DNA of 64,000 nucleotides from Coriaria nepalensis (lineage: Eukaryota; Streptophyta; Magnoliopsida; Cucurbitales; Coriariaceae): contig CP114497.1 in assembly GCA_027186245.1 (NCBI GenBank), positions 1,247,501-1,311,500 on the forward strand, given 5' to 3'. Below, one piece after another: positions 22,174 to 35,400 of the stretch (positions within the stretch are counted from its first letter, which is position 1; each line of letters opens with the position of its first letter). Below the pieces are notes generated by a model. The model did not search any database. It was not told where the DNA came from and saw only the letters and a list, made by a program, of their open reading frames with translations. Both the position numbers and the translations under genes were made by a program.

Positions 22174-25100
22174 ATGCCGATTGATCGTGATTCTTCAGTT
22201 TCCGGCCAAACTGTATGCGTTACTGGCGCCGGAGGCTTCATTGGTTCTTGGATGGTGAAATTGCTGCTCCAGAAAGGCTACTCTGTCAGAGGAACTGTGA
22301 GAAATCCAGGTTCGTTCGATAAAAGACGAGAATATACGCAGGCTAAGTGCTTTTTTTTTTTTTTTTTTTTTGAAATTTGATTTACATTTTATGTTTTGGA
22401 TTTCGATCTGATTCTTCATTTTATTATACGTACAGATGACCCGAAGAACAGTCATCTTAGAGTGCTCGAAGGAGCAGAGGAGAGGTTGACTCTATGTAAA
22501 GCTGATCTTCTTGATTTCGAGAGCCTCAAAGTAGCCATTAATGGCTGCGATGGTGTTTTCCACACCGCATCACCTGTCACTGATGATCCAGTAGGTTATT
22601 TATTTTTCTCTACTTTCTCTGTTTGCCTACCTAGAAAATACGGTTTTTTTAATAGAAAGTTGCGGGAAAATGAAAGTCCAGAGCTCTAACCAAACACGCG
22701 TCCTTTCGGCCGCGCCAAAACGGGAAGAGATTCAGTGGTGGGTCCCACATACCACTTCTGATTCGTGAAATCGCGAATCAAAAATGAAAAAGGAAATGTT
22801 GAACTTCCACGTGACAAAGCGTGGCGTGGCTCATCCTTTAGCAATTAGAATAAACTTTCTGGTTTTTTTTTTTTTACCTTTTTTAAGTCTTAAAATATTA
22901 AATGTTATGGCTCTTCTATTTTAGACTCTGAATTTGGAGCCTAAAAATGACGAAATATTTGTGATGGTGTAAATTGGAAGGAACAAATGGTGGAGCCGGC
23001 GGTGAATGGAACCAAAAATGTGATAATGGCTGCAGCAGAAGCAAAAGTGCGCCGTGTAGTGTTCACGTCATCAATCGGTGCGGTCTATATGGACCCAAAC
23101 CGGGGCCAAGACGAGGTGGTTGATGAGTCCTGTTGGAGTGATCTGGACTTCTGCAAGAACACCAAGGTTGACTGTAATTTACAAATTTCTTCACTTCAAT
23201 TTCTTATATTAAATATGATCCGGTAGCTCCAACTATATGATGTATCACAATCTTATTTGTTGACTAAGTTTAATCCCGGGACCACCTAAGTCTCTCTTAT
23301 TAGATTATATAGATTAAGTATCTACTATTAATATTATAAATTACGGTCGGGCATTTAAAACGTTAATTAGTTAGTTTAATTGAAAATTTAGTTCGCCTCT
23401 GTGCCTCAGAATGCGAGTTTTCTAAATTTTACATATAATTTGGTAGAATTGGTATTGTTATGGGAAAACCGTGGCGGAGAGAGCGGCATGGGAGGTGGCT
23501 AGGGAGCAAGGGTTGGACCTAGTTGTGGTGAACCCGGTTCTGGTACTAGGGCCCTTGCTGCAATCCACCATCAATGCTAGCATTGTTCATATACTCAAGT
23601 ACTTAACCGGCTCAGCCAAGACATATGCCAATTCTGTTCAGGCTTATGTACATGTTAGAGATGTGGCTCTAGCTCACATTCTCGTCTATGAGACTCCCTC
23701 TGCCTCTGGTCGATATCTTTGTGCTGAGAGCGTCCTTCACCGCGGCGAGGTGGTCAAAATTCTTGCCAAGTTCTTTCCGGAGTATCCCATCCCCACCAAG
23801 TAAGTAATAACTTGATATTTTTCTTTATACATCTCCTTTTTACTTTATGCCATGGATTGATGTCATGCAACACTGAGTAGATTAGTTTATAAACTAAATG
23901 TTTTTAGGTGAGACATCAAAACCTCTGCCTTTTCAAATGAACTAATTTTTATTAGTACTAATTATTAATCTTAGAAAAAAAAACAAATAGGGAAACTCAT
24001 AGAATTCCTGTCAGGCTATTACTGTAAATATAAGTATCTTTCTTAATCTTCTTTTGATGAAATTAAATGTTATGCTTATCTATTCATTATCATATGTGCT
24101 TGTGGAAAATGTTAAAGGACGTTCATTAGTTAGAATTTAGACTTAGGTGAACCCTGCCTGACCACATGTAGTAGTAACCATACTTAATCTAAGGCCTAGA
24201 TCGTGGAAAATGCTTCAATGCCTCATAATATTTAGCCTTTTCAAAGTTTGAACTAGTATGATCCCCCCCCCATTTAGTACTGAATAAACATGATGATTGA
24301 TGGGTCATTACATTTTGACAAGCATAAACTAGGTACATAAATTTGATCAGATGTTCTGAAACGAATCATATGTGTTGCTCAAAAACATATATTAAACATT
24401 TTAGTATCTTCTCCCATTTCAGACAACAACATATACATATAACATATGGAGATGATTTCTTCCACGCTTATTATAGGTAGGTGATAATTGTCCTAAGTAA
24501 AACTTTTTAGGTGGACTGTCTTTATATATAAAATTAATATTATAATATATAATATGATGTTGAGAAGGGAAAAAACTGCTACCACCGAGACGACGTCACG
24601 TTGCTTTTGACTTTGTCGTGTTCGGTGTGGTGACCCAATTTTTGACTCGTTTTGTTTGATCCACGAACCATATAATAATAGAAAGGACTAAAAGATGAGA
24701 TTGATTGGACCATTTTTGACCCCACAAGTTGAAAATTTATATTTCCATATTCCAGAATATAAATTGGTGGAGGTGAGAAGTCCTTACCCGAACACAGTTG
24801 TCCCAGTCGACAATGTCATTGTCTTTTCACCCACTTGTTCCATCATCGGAACCGATCCATGATTACATGATCTTTTCCTGACCTCTTTTCTTCATGGGTC
24901 CGTCTGTGCTGTCCGATGTGTTCGATCTGGGTCCCAACTAGGATTATACCTCTTGATGAAAGGATGTAGGACGAGGCTTACAGCTTATGATTGAAACTAT
25001 GATATCAATAATCGGTAACTTACTTATCTTAATTAGTTTTTTTGAGTTATAAATTAATTGGTTGTATTTGAATATTATGTAATTAGGTGCTCGGATGAAG

Positions 25101-25276
25101 TGAACCCAAGGAAAAAGCCATACAAATTTTCTAACCAGAAGCTCAAGGACTTGGGAGTGGAGTTCACCACAGTGAAGCAGTGCTTATACGACACCGTTAA
25201 GTCCCTGCAGGAGAAGGGTCATCTCCAACCCCCAGCTCCTCCACAACAACAAGATTCAGTCCGGATTCAAACTTAA
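22174..25276 (+). CDS. CCR1: Cinnamoyl-CoA reductase (lignin branch-point enzyme)
   Basis: NADPH-dependent reduction of hydroxycinnamoyl-CoA esters to aldehydes, the first committed monolignol step, in the cytosol. Five exons: 22174-22309, 22436-22590, 22981-23166, 23447-23799, 25087-25276; 339 residues, as expected (336-344). Rossmann motif [11 protein letters not shown] at about 16-26; FTSSIGAVY near 125-133; the CCR signature NWYCYGK at 160-166 supplies the catalytic Tyr162 and Lys166 of the YxxxK motif. The C terminus is [10 protein letters not shown]. Exon 4 starts at AATTGG (23447), not at the internal GTG. Intron 4 is 1.29 kb. AC elements upstream fit a lignin role. Convergent with NRAMP, 532 bases apart. 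The signature supports true CCR over CCR-like reductases. Confidence 0.94.
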
Positions 25277-25808
25277 AAATCTTTTTCTTCCCTGTCCTGC
25301 CCTGCACTGCACTGCACTGCTTGTCGATGCTGATAAAATTTCTATGGGCCTTAATACTAATTTGGGCTCCTTCTGTGTTTGGGCCTCCGACATCAGCAGC
25401 CTGTTCTTTTATTTAAGAATAATAACTTTTTTATAGCTGTAATTATATCAAACTATATATATATATATTCATTTTAAACATATAAACAAGTTGGATATAT
25501 TAATTTGTTACAGAAACTAAAAGGTAAAAAAAAGAAAAAAAAAAGGAAAATTAGCGGACCAAATAAGACAGTGAAAAAGTTATTTATACAATGATAGGGC
25601 AAAAAACTAGAGAGGTAACGTAACCGCTAACCATCCAAAAGAGAACCGTGAAAATTTATGAGAAATCCATTACATGAAGCAAGCTGAGTTCATAGACTTT
25701 TATTTTAGCATCATATTCTAATTCTAAGTTTATCAGTTAGCTTGCAATTTGCGTTGTTTTCTCCATCAAGAAAAAAAAAAAAAAAAAAAGATGGCATCTC
25801 CCTGTGTC
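25277..25808. other. Convergent 3' spacer between CCR and NRAMP genes
   Basis: Contains a CCTGCCCTGCACTGCACTGCACTGC short tandem repeat just after the CCR stop, a (TA)n patch near 25455-25470 and an A tract near 25770-25788. No gene seen. Confidence 0.45.
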
Positions 25809-28800
25809 TCAGTCAAATTCTTCAGCTGAGCTCCTTCTCTGAGGCAACTGCATGCTTACTATGTCTTCTCTAGGGACACAAAGCATGCCTGTATTCCCAG
25901 ATTCATTGTCTGTTTGGTGACTTTCAGGTGTTGTTAATGCCAAAAGGTGAGTAACTTCCTTATTTTTTCGAAAAACTAGGTAACCAATCCCGGCCAGATA
26001 CACTGCTATACCTGAGAAGCCCAATATCCCGAGAAATACGACGCCCACCATCTCTAAGTGCCCGTGAAGAAGCAAATTGATAAATCCGGTTATAATGTAA
26101 TATATATTTATGGCCATGATTAGGCTTCCTACAATCCAGGTCACAGTTGAGACCTAAAAGTAACCGAATTAACTACCAAATGACACTAAATTAAAGAAAA
26201 TAAAAAATACACTCTTTTTAAGCTAAGAAATAAAAAATTACTATCACACATTAATATACAATAATGAGAAAGTCTTACTGCAATAGAGTTGACATGTGGG
26301 CCCATCTTGGTCTTGGAGCTTGTAAACTTGAGAAGTGGAATGAGAGCAAAGGGGAGCTCAAATGACAATATCATCTGCCCAAATGGCAGCCAAATCAGAT
26401 ACCAGATGAAAACAGTATGTAAGGAATCTCTGAGTTGAAAAAAAAAAATCTTAATTTCCCCCTTATTCCTCAAGAAGATATGTTGAAAGGCAAAGCCATA
26501 AATTTTTAAAGGCAAGAAAATATCTTACGGAAGCTATGATGATTAGCTTCCCAGCCCCAGCTGAGCCACCAATGACAGCAACAATCAAACTAGGGACTAT
26601 TGCCAAGCTTCGGGTTAGAAAGTTCCGAATCCATGGTTTCAATCGTAAGTCGAGAAATCCCTACCAGAAAAAAGGGCAAGGGGATGAAATGTTAGGATTG
26701 ATCTGGATGGTTGTTCATTGTAATAGTGAAACATTATTTGTAATTATTTCACACCATTTAAGCTGAATAGTGAAACTTTAACAGAATGAAGAATAGAGCC
26801 GCAGAAGAATAAAATGACATAAAAATTGCCTGCATAACGTATTGTCCTGCATATGTGCCTGTTATGGTAGAGCTCTGTCCGGATGCCAACAAAGCAATTG
26901 CAAAAATCTTTGAACTCCATCTACCCAAGACATTCTTTAAGAAATAAAAAAAAAATCAATAAATAAAAACCATGAAATTTCATCACCTTCTATGAGAGGT
27001 AAAATTGGAGTATCAAGAGGATGTTAATATTATTGACAAAAATTGACGATCACATACTCTGAGTAAAAATGAGGCTTTGTTCAAGTCCAAGTCCTCGCAG
27101 CTCATCTGATCTTCGGAATTTAAATTTGGGGAACTGCAAACTGAACCACTCACGGAAATGACGGACACATTTATGAGGAAGGCCACCATAAGAGCTATGC
27201 CACTCTCAATCAGATAAAATCTACAAGCTTCCTAAAAGGGATATAACAACAGATCAAAATGACAACTCAAGGAGGAAATCTCTCAAACTACACCCTCATT
27301 CCAGCAACCGAATCACAAATTAAGAATCACAAGTCTATTTTTTTTTTGGGATACAACTACACCCTATTTTCTTTTTTTGGCCAATAAAAAGAAAACTATT
27401 GAAAAAAAGATTTACAAATCACTACCGTGATGCCCCGAACAGATCGTGGTATTTTCCTAGAAAGCACCAATGCAGAGTGGAGGAAGAGATTGTGACTGCA
27501 ACAATCAAATAAAGCCAACAAAGATGATGATTATGAGAGAAGGGGATGAACGATGATTGTCTGTGGCATATATATAAAAGAAACATACGGCATAACCATG
27601 GCGCCGAGAAGAGAAATTGCAAGGCCAGTGGCACCATTTCCTTTGAGTTGAGGGATAAATAGTCCATCGAGAACTTCTTTAGCATCTGGCTCTGCGTACC
27701 CAAGCTCCAGGAAAAAGCATCCAGCAATGGTTAACACTAGAAATGCAATCAAGAACTCAAGCTTCCTAACCTGTAAACGAGATAGTCTCCATGAGTACTT
27801 GAAGGACTTTTCTTTACAAGTTATTCTAGTAAAATCAAAAGTACCATATATCCCGATAGAATCAAAGCTATGACATATACTTATAAACATGCTGAAGAAT
27901 GTATGAAAAAGTAGAAAATGTGTTAAGGTACCCCATATTGTTGTAATGCTAGAAGGATTAGTGTACTGAACCCTGTCAGAAGAACTCCACACCAAAGAGG
28001 AATTTTGAACAGCATGTTCAATGCAAAAGCTGTCCCTATGACTGGGGAAAAAAAAAGAAAAAGAAAAAAAAAAGAAAGAAAGGAGCTGTCATAATATATA
28101 TATAATCACGTGTATAACTGTTTTGAGATCAAGGTGATTAAAAGACTATGATCAAGGTAAGCATCCTTACCCTCAGGTATGTCACATGCAACCACTGAAA
28201 TCTCAGCAAGAACCCATAGAATGAAGTTTGGCACTTTATGGTATTCCTTTCTGCAGTGCTCTGCTAAATGCTTTCCTACAATTGCAGAACATTTTTTAGG
28301 GGAAAAATGTATCAGTAAACAAGCAACAAGCTAGGGAATAAGAAACATACTAAAACTTTAGTACAATGCCACAATCAACAACCCAAGGTGCCATGTACCT
28401 GTAACTACTCCAAGATTGGCGGCCAGGGATTGAATTAGGAGAGCAGCACAAGAAGCCACTAATATGATCCAAAGTAACTGCCAGAGAGAGGAGAGACAGA
28501 GACATCCATTAGGAAGAGAACACAATACTCAGGCTCTAACGTTCTAACTTCTAAGACTGGCATAAAAAGATTTAACTTCTTTTCCGTGACTGATTTCTTG
28601 AGTACTAGTAATATTGAGTAATGGTCCACAATGAAGAATGCAGTTCTGAAGTATGCATGGTAACTAAGTGATAATAACATGAAATTGGGTTGCACCCGTA
28701 AGTCCTAATGGTTCTCTGGGAATTGGAATTTTGTTAGAATTGAAACCATACAGAGTATACGCGATAAAAAGTATCATAGATATATTACACACCCCATACT

Positions 28801-30703
28801 TGTACTGTGCTCCTGCCTGTAGATCAGTTTCAACTGTGAGTTAAACACGAAAGTAGAGGGTCAGAAAACACACAATTTTTGTTGAAGTATGAGAAGTGAG
28901 AAATTATTATCTTACAATTTCCGGGATCAATATATGCAATAGAAACAAGAAACCCAGGACCCATGTATGCAAATAAGTTTTTCCAGCTTGTCTTCTGCAT
29001 TAAAGGAACATAATACCAGTTAACAAAGAAACTCTAGCAATACCTTTTTACTTTCTCGTAATTAATCATAGCAGTCACATTTTGATATCTGATTGATTAA
29101 TAATATACTCATCAATAAAGACAAAAGTTAAAGTCTTCAGGGAGCGGGAGCACTTTAATTAAAGAGTCAATACATGGGTTGACCTCAGCCAAATTGTCAT
29201 TCCTAGTAATTTTGTTATCTGGCTGTTATGAAGATGGTCTCAGCTACTGTAAACCAATCAAACGTAAGATGATCTTCATCCTTACAAGGATATAATGAAC
29301 TGAGATAACCACCCGCTGTCATGAGCTCAGATGCTCATGTCAGTATCATGAGCATGATTTTCAGAATCTAAAAGAGATGCCTCCGGTTATCCATCTAATC
29401 CATGTTATTGTATTGTTGAAGAAGAGCCTCCTATGTTGACTAGACTTATTTTCCTAATTATGGTAGGGAGGTTCTAGAGTGTGAAACTTTTCGATATTTA
29501 CGATCTATTATCTAAAAGACTGGCATTCGAGATGACATAGACTATAGGATTAAAGCAGGTTGGATGAAATGGAGGATGACATCAAGAGTCTTATGCGATA
29601 GAAGGATGCATGCGAGATTGAAAGGAAAGTATTACAAGATGATTGTTCGACCAACTATGTTTTATGGCTCGGAAGTGTTGGGCCATTACAGGACAACATA
29701 TGCATAAGATGGCGGTAGCAAAGATGCGTATGTTAAGATGAATGTGTGGTAAAACGCGCAAAGATAGAATTATGAATAAAAGGATGAGGAGTTATTTAGG
29801 TATAGCTCTTATAAAGGATAAGATTGAGGAGAAACGTCTAATATGATTTGTTCATGTGCAAAGGAGACCAAACACGGCTCTGATTCAACAAAGATTAGAT
29901 TGGTAGGTAAGTGGAGAGAGCAGCCAAAGGGGTAGGTTGTTGAAAACTTGAATGAAAGTAGTTAAGGAAGAACATCCTAGATTTTGGATTAGTTGATAAT
30001 ATATGAGAAGATTATGTAATTTGGGGAACTAATATCCATGTAGCTGACTCCGAAAATAACAAGAATGAGTTTAGATGATGATAATGATGATATTCAATTT
30101 AGTTTTTTTTTTTTTAATTTAGTTTTTGGATTAATAATGAAATACTTCAGAAATATTAAAATAATATCAAGGTCAGTCAAGTTAGTTTTAGGATGAACTC
30201 TCCTTTCAATCTTTCCTGATCAACTGGTTGAGTAGAGAACTGATCAAATTTGCTATCCGACAACCATTTGCTTGTGTGAGCATCTGACTTTTGGTTCCAA
30301 CTTCATCAACTCTTACAGGCTAGACTAAACAATTTTCTTGCAGAAGCAAGCATGTATACAGTAATCACGCTTTCTAGAGAAAAATCAAATCAGATGAGCT
30401 CACCAAGAAATATATATCCTACTTAAGTTATGACTTTAATCAACAAATCCCTGCTGACTTTGTGCTCATTTTAAAACCATTTTGGCTACTGGAAAACTGC
30501 TCCGGGAAGAAAATTGCATACATAGAACAATTCCAAGAAACGCAAATAAGGATATGATAAAAAATAAATAAAATCAAACTCACATCTGGAACAACGATCT
30601 GACCAGTCTCTGAATTCTCAATCAAAGGCGTGTCCGCAAAACTTCTATTTCCAACGCTTGTCATGAACTGTGGCTGCCCAGAATTAGACCCCGTCGCCGC
30701 CAT
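25809..30703 (-). CDS. NRAMP1: NRAMP divalent metal transporter (NRAMP1/6 type)
   Basis: Proton-coupled Fe/Mn uptake carrier. Thirteen coding exons: 30584-30703, 28916-28994, 28793-28833, 28399-28477, 28171-28275, 27932-28041, 27589-27770, 27426-27495, 27058-27231, 26830-26934, 26529-26660, 26279-26374, 25809-26153; 545 residues. The metal-site motif DPGN is at 63-66 and MPH at 238-240, split by intron 7. The transport signature [19 protein letters not shown] is present across exons 10-11. The N terminus MAATGS...[14 protein letters not shown] and C-terminal [11 protein letters not shown] match the NRAMP1/6 pair, not the tonoplast NRAMP2-4 group. Intron 10 has a GC donor. Intron 1 (1.6 kb) carries a LINE relic. 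ATG at 30703 lies just after a 5'UTR acceptor near 30719. Confidence 0.94.
29480..30095 (+). mobile_element. LINE (RTE-like) 3' end relic in NRAMP intron 1, antisense to the gene
   Basis: On the plus strand, 29560-29680 reads with the conserved plant LINE C-terminal wording: [10 protein letters not shown], then [20 protein letters not shown], followed by degenerate KMRMLRWMCG-like and RNE/EEK-like sequence and FVHVQRRP near 29850. Many stops and frameshifts show it is dead. The relic ends in a (GATGAT)-rich microsatellite at about 30074-30095, a common tail of plant RTE-clade LINEs. Only the 3' part of reverse transcriptase and beyond is present. Confidence 0.75.
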
Positions 30704-31260
30704 CCTAATCCTGTTCACCTGTGCTCAAAGAAACCTGAGTACTTAACTCTAATATAAACTGTTGGGAGTATTTAACTCTATGTACGCTAAAATTCCTCTA
30801 CAAACTCATATATAGATAGATATATATATATATATATATATAGAGTGAGAGAGAGAGAGAGAGAGAGAGAACAGAAAAATCTGTTTCTCCAGCTCAAATC
30901 TCGGAGAGACTATAAAAGATAACACGAAAATAAGCAGATGATGAGAAATCACAGCCTGTTCTGTAACTGAAACCGCAGAATCACAAATGCACTCTCATAT
31001 TCAAAAACCACTTTCTAATTTCCTATCGTTTGGCTTAAAATTCATCTTTCTCTTCTCGCATTTTCTAGGATTCCAAACAGAGAGCTACCGCCACATTTCA
31101 AACCAAGAAAAAAAAAAGACAAAAAGCTAAATCGAACATCCAAAGGAAAGATTGAGAAACTATACCTAACCTGTATTTCAACACTCTCTCTCTCTCTCTC
31201 TCTCTGAGGTGGGAGGCGGGACTTCAGTCGCAGTAAGCGAACAGACGGTATAGAATAGTG
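30704..31260 (-). promoter_or_regulatory. NRAMP leader region with 5'UTR intron and CT/GA tracts
   Basis: A splice acceptor (GAGCACAG) sits near 30719, 16 bases before the ATG, and a candidate donor ATACAG|GTTAGG near 31169, so a roughly 450-base 5'UTR intron is likely. Inside it is a compound (TA)n(GA)n microsatellite at about 30818-30870. A (CT)n tract lies at 31181-31206 in the presumed first exon. Confidence 0.5.
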
Positions 31261-32408
31261 TTTTGTGAGAGAGTCTATGTCAACAGATTTTCTCTCTGAG
31301 AACTTTGTAAACAGATGCACTCTCCTTTTATACACGTGTTTAAACACTTTTCTGAATTTTAGCCAACAAAAAAAAAACCTTTTCTGAATGACTTTGGAGT
31401 GAGCAAAAAAAAGAAGAAGAAAAAGAAGGGTGTTTGACTTGAAGGATCCAGACGGGTGGCGTACGTTGGAAGAACGCACGAAAAGCCGTTTTGTGGGGAC
31501 CATTACTGTAGACAATATGGATCACCACGGATGGTAGCAAATCTAAGTCTTAGCAAATTACCTGCGCCCGCACCGATGCTTCGCTTCGGATTGGTCATCG
31601 GATATTGTACTGTCGGAGAAAAAAAAAATAGTCGTATCCGATCCTGTATATTTGAATATTTGAATATTTAAATATATATATATATAATATATAAAATATG
31701 AAAAAATCAACCCATTTATTCCTATTTTCTCTTTAAATATATTAAATTGCAGGATCAATATTCCTTTAATAGTTAATTACTTAATATAGAATAATGTCAT
31801 TCATTCATTTCCCAATTTCTCTCAACCATTTAATTGTATGGTTAACATTAACTTTGTAATTTATTTTCTTTTTATAAAATAAATAAAAAAACACTTTTGA
31901 ATATTATAAATTTAAATTATTCACAAAATCTTCACATCCACCAACTTTAATACCCTTTATAATTTATATTTAATTTTTAAATATATTAATTATTTTTATT
32001 TAAATTATTTATTATAATAATAAATAAACAAACAAACAAACAAAAGGACAATACCTAACTTCGGAAAAAGCATGGAGTTGGAGTGTTAGGACAGTGTCCA
32101 GGTGGAGAAAAAAATCCAAGAGTTGGGCCCACAGATTTGTGGGCTAGAGAGGGGTGGGCCGTTTACAGTTGTAGATTTGTGTGCTTTTTCTCTGGGTTTT
32201 TGTACTTCTGTTTGTATTCAGGAATTAGATTCAGTGAAAAAGACAAGCCCACAACCAAGCACAAAAAAGGGCGGCTATGTTCTTTTCAAAATTTCAATTT
32301 CACCCACAACAATTCTTCAAAACTAGAAAATCATCCCTATCCTCATCCAATTCCTTGCACACTAAATGGAACCTACATTTTTTCACCAACCCATTATTAT
32401 TTACAGGG
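31261..32408. other. Spacer upstream of NRAMP, no gene seen
   Basis: AT-rich sequence with a (TA)n patch near 31671-31690 and an AAAC/AAAT tetranucleotide run near 32020-32045. Open frames here are short and have no recognisable family. Confidence 0.4.
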
Positions 32409-35400
32409 CTAGTAAAACGGTGCATGAAAGTCGTTCCAACCCATAAGAACCAGGCCCAACTTCCTAGTCCCCTTCACCCATTTAAGAGGAAGAAACTGCA
32501 TACAGAAATCTCCACCTTCCCATATATTATATATTGGTTCTTCATTACAGCTCTGACCATTTATCAACAGATCCACTTCACATAAAGATGGCATCTCTAT
32601 TACCTCTTCTTGCACGTCATATATAGCACATAATGCTAATCCAGTTATTCTCTTGTACTTATCTACAGAAACTTGGAAAGACACAACACCCCCCTGCACT
32701 TTGGTAACTAAACCACTCTCGCATTTCAACTCCATTACTCGAAATATTAATCGTGATATTCCGATTCAGCCCCTGCATCATATATATAGTTAGTAACATA
32801 ATTGATCAGGCAGAGAAAACTAAGAAACAAATAGAAGAAGAAAATTATTATACCTTGAGGAAGTCATGGTTGAGATTTATTTTGGAAGGAAACTTGCAAT
32901 CCTTTACATAAACATACTTCAACTTTTCAAGCTTACTAGCAAATGTAACAAAACTAGCAAGATCTAGTCCCGGTAGGGCCAAGAAGTTTCGGAAGCAATT
33001 AGATGTCATGAGAAAATTCAGTTCTGACAGTCCACAATCCCTTAGATCCAGATTTTGTAAAGCTGGAAACTTCATGTTCAGAGAATCTGCTGAAGCATAT
33101 GACTCGAAATTGGGATCAAAACATTTTCTGAGTTTCAAGCAACTGCTAAGAAGAAGCTTTTCTACAGACGGAAAATTAGCAATTCCCCTTGGAAGATATG
33201 TAAGATTCTTGCAGTTTGTTACATCAAAAGCTGAAGCATGTTCCGACCCGAGTTTGAGAATTTATCGAGAAGTTCAAGAATCAAGGTTAAGAAAATCATT
33301 GTTTGATAGCTTTAAATTCGTGGGGCTCGGAAAGAAATTAGGCGCTGCTAGAAAATCTAAATCTAACTGTTTGCAGTCCCTAAGACACAATGATCTTTAA
33401 ACCGGAAAGCCAATTGATGTAGAAGTAGAACAAGTTTCCAGTTTTGGGCAGCCATTGAGAAAAAGCGTCTCCAGACAAGGTAGATCGGAAATGCTAGTAG
33501 GAAGATTTTTAAGGTTTCTGCATTTGGATATGTCCAGAAACTAAAGCCTAATGAGGTTAGAGATACTTGGAAATTCTTCAAGGCTTGAGCGGATACTCAA
33601 ACCAAGATTCTCGAGCGATTTTTAGCCAAGACTTGGAAGAGTCACGAGGCTAGTACTGCCTATTAAATCCAATTACACAAGCTTGTGCATTGATCCAATA
33701 GATTGATGAATCTCAACTAAGCTTGTGCTGTGCTGGAGATTTTGAATCCCAAGTCTGGGATTCTTATTAAATTTTAGAGTTTAATTATGTTTTTTTTATA
33801 AGAGTTTGTAGAGAAAGAGTACACTTTTTAGTTATAAATTAATCAGATATTTTTTATTTTCCTATAATATCAGAATAAATATTTTAACTATAAACTAAAT
33901 ATATATCTTTTACGGACAATTCCATCTAGTGAAGTCACCACAGCAGCAGCAGGGGAGCTTCGTATATTTCAACATCTTGTAAGCCTACACAAATTAAAAT
34001 TTGTTTTATAACCAGATCAAAATAATCAGCAGGAATAGTAAGTAGTAGATAAAACTGCAAACAAATGTGTAAGAACCTGGATGTTATATTGAAGCAATGG
34101 TTGTATGCGGCTACATCTGATTGACAGAGAAACCGCTTTTCTTGATTGGAAATTTGGTGGAACTGATAGCATGGGGCATTCAGGCCATTCTAGCCACCTT
34201 AACTCCTTAGTCAAGATAATCAAGCTCACCTGAAAGGTTGTTTCCTCGCACAATAAGTAGTCTAAGAATTTTCATTTTAATGGAAGCTTTAGGATCCAAG
34301 TGCATCTTTTCTCCATGTGGCACCACCATGGCCTCGATTTGATCCCAATCTCGGGAAACAAATCACAACTTTCTAATATCCGCCTGATGTAATCTTTATA
34401 CATTCCGTTACAGAAACATGCTATATCAAGGAATATATCCTTCTCGTGATCCTTCAATCCCTCTAAAGTAATCATCAAGGTATCATAGACCTCTTTGTTT
34501 GGAATCTTCTTCAATTTTTCCAATGTACATTTCCTTTCTTCAACCGTCGCATCGCGCAAAAAAGAACCCAACAGTACAAGAGCTAAGGGAAGGCCTTTTG
34601 GTCTATGATATCACAAGAAAGGATTTGAAACTCTTTAGCCGGATTAGGTTCTCTAAAGGCATTCCAGCTAAATAGTTGTAGAGCATTCTTAAAACTCATT
34701 TCCTTAACCTCATAGCTTGTTTCAATTACAAGCTTATGGGCTAACAAATCTCTGTTTCGAGTGGTTATGATAATCCTGCTTCCTGAACCGAACCAATCTT
34801 TTTCTCCCGCTAAACAGTTTAGCTGGTTTAGATTGTCTACATCGTCAAGCACAATCAAAACCTTCTTGTTGCGAATCCGATCCCTTATTCTATTGCTCCT
34901 CCGGTATATTTTGCTCGCGCTTACATTCTCGAGCTCTAGTATATCACTTAGAAGAGTCTCTTGCAGAAAATCATCCCTCTTTTCTCTGAAACCTCTCTAA
35001 CATTTGCAAGAAAGCTAGAGCTATCGAATTTATAGAATATTTTGATTGTATAGAGCTTTGGCTAGAGTCGTCTTCCCTAACCCGCCTATTCCATGTATAC
35101 CGATCATCTTAACCTCATCTGATTCGAGAGTTAACAGTGAGTTGACCTTCTAACAGAGGAGATTCGATTCCAACAGGATTTGCAGCAACATTCAATGGCG
35201 TGATATCTAATTTACTCAGTACCTCTGCTACTATTTCGTGGATAAATTTTGATTCATCCCTGCCAATTGGAAATCAATAAAAATTAAATATTTCTTAGTA
35301 ATGTATTAATCAGAAGAATTCAAAAATCCCTAGGTAGATACCTATTTTTCAAGTCCCAGCCGGAAAGATTTGCTGCTTTTTTCAGACACGCCTTCCACGC

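Noticed and set aside
22029..22350. 13-base repeat AGGCTAAGTGCTT at 22030 and again near 22340
   Set aside because: Short and isolated; one copy is in the CCR leader and the other in intron 1. Possible by chance, no element around it.
23471..23473. Separate small gene starting at the GTG inside CCR exon 4
   Set aside because: It is the continuation of the NWYCYGK exon that starts at 23447.
32083..32412. Plus-strand frames of 74-109 residues upstream of the TNL C-terminal exon
   Set aside because: No conserved motifs and adjacent to a pseudogene; reading is not supported by splice or start context.
34761..35000. 79-residue plus-strand frame over the NBS
   Set aside because: Antisense to the NB-ARC sequence, hydrophobic only because of codon shadowing.
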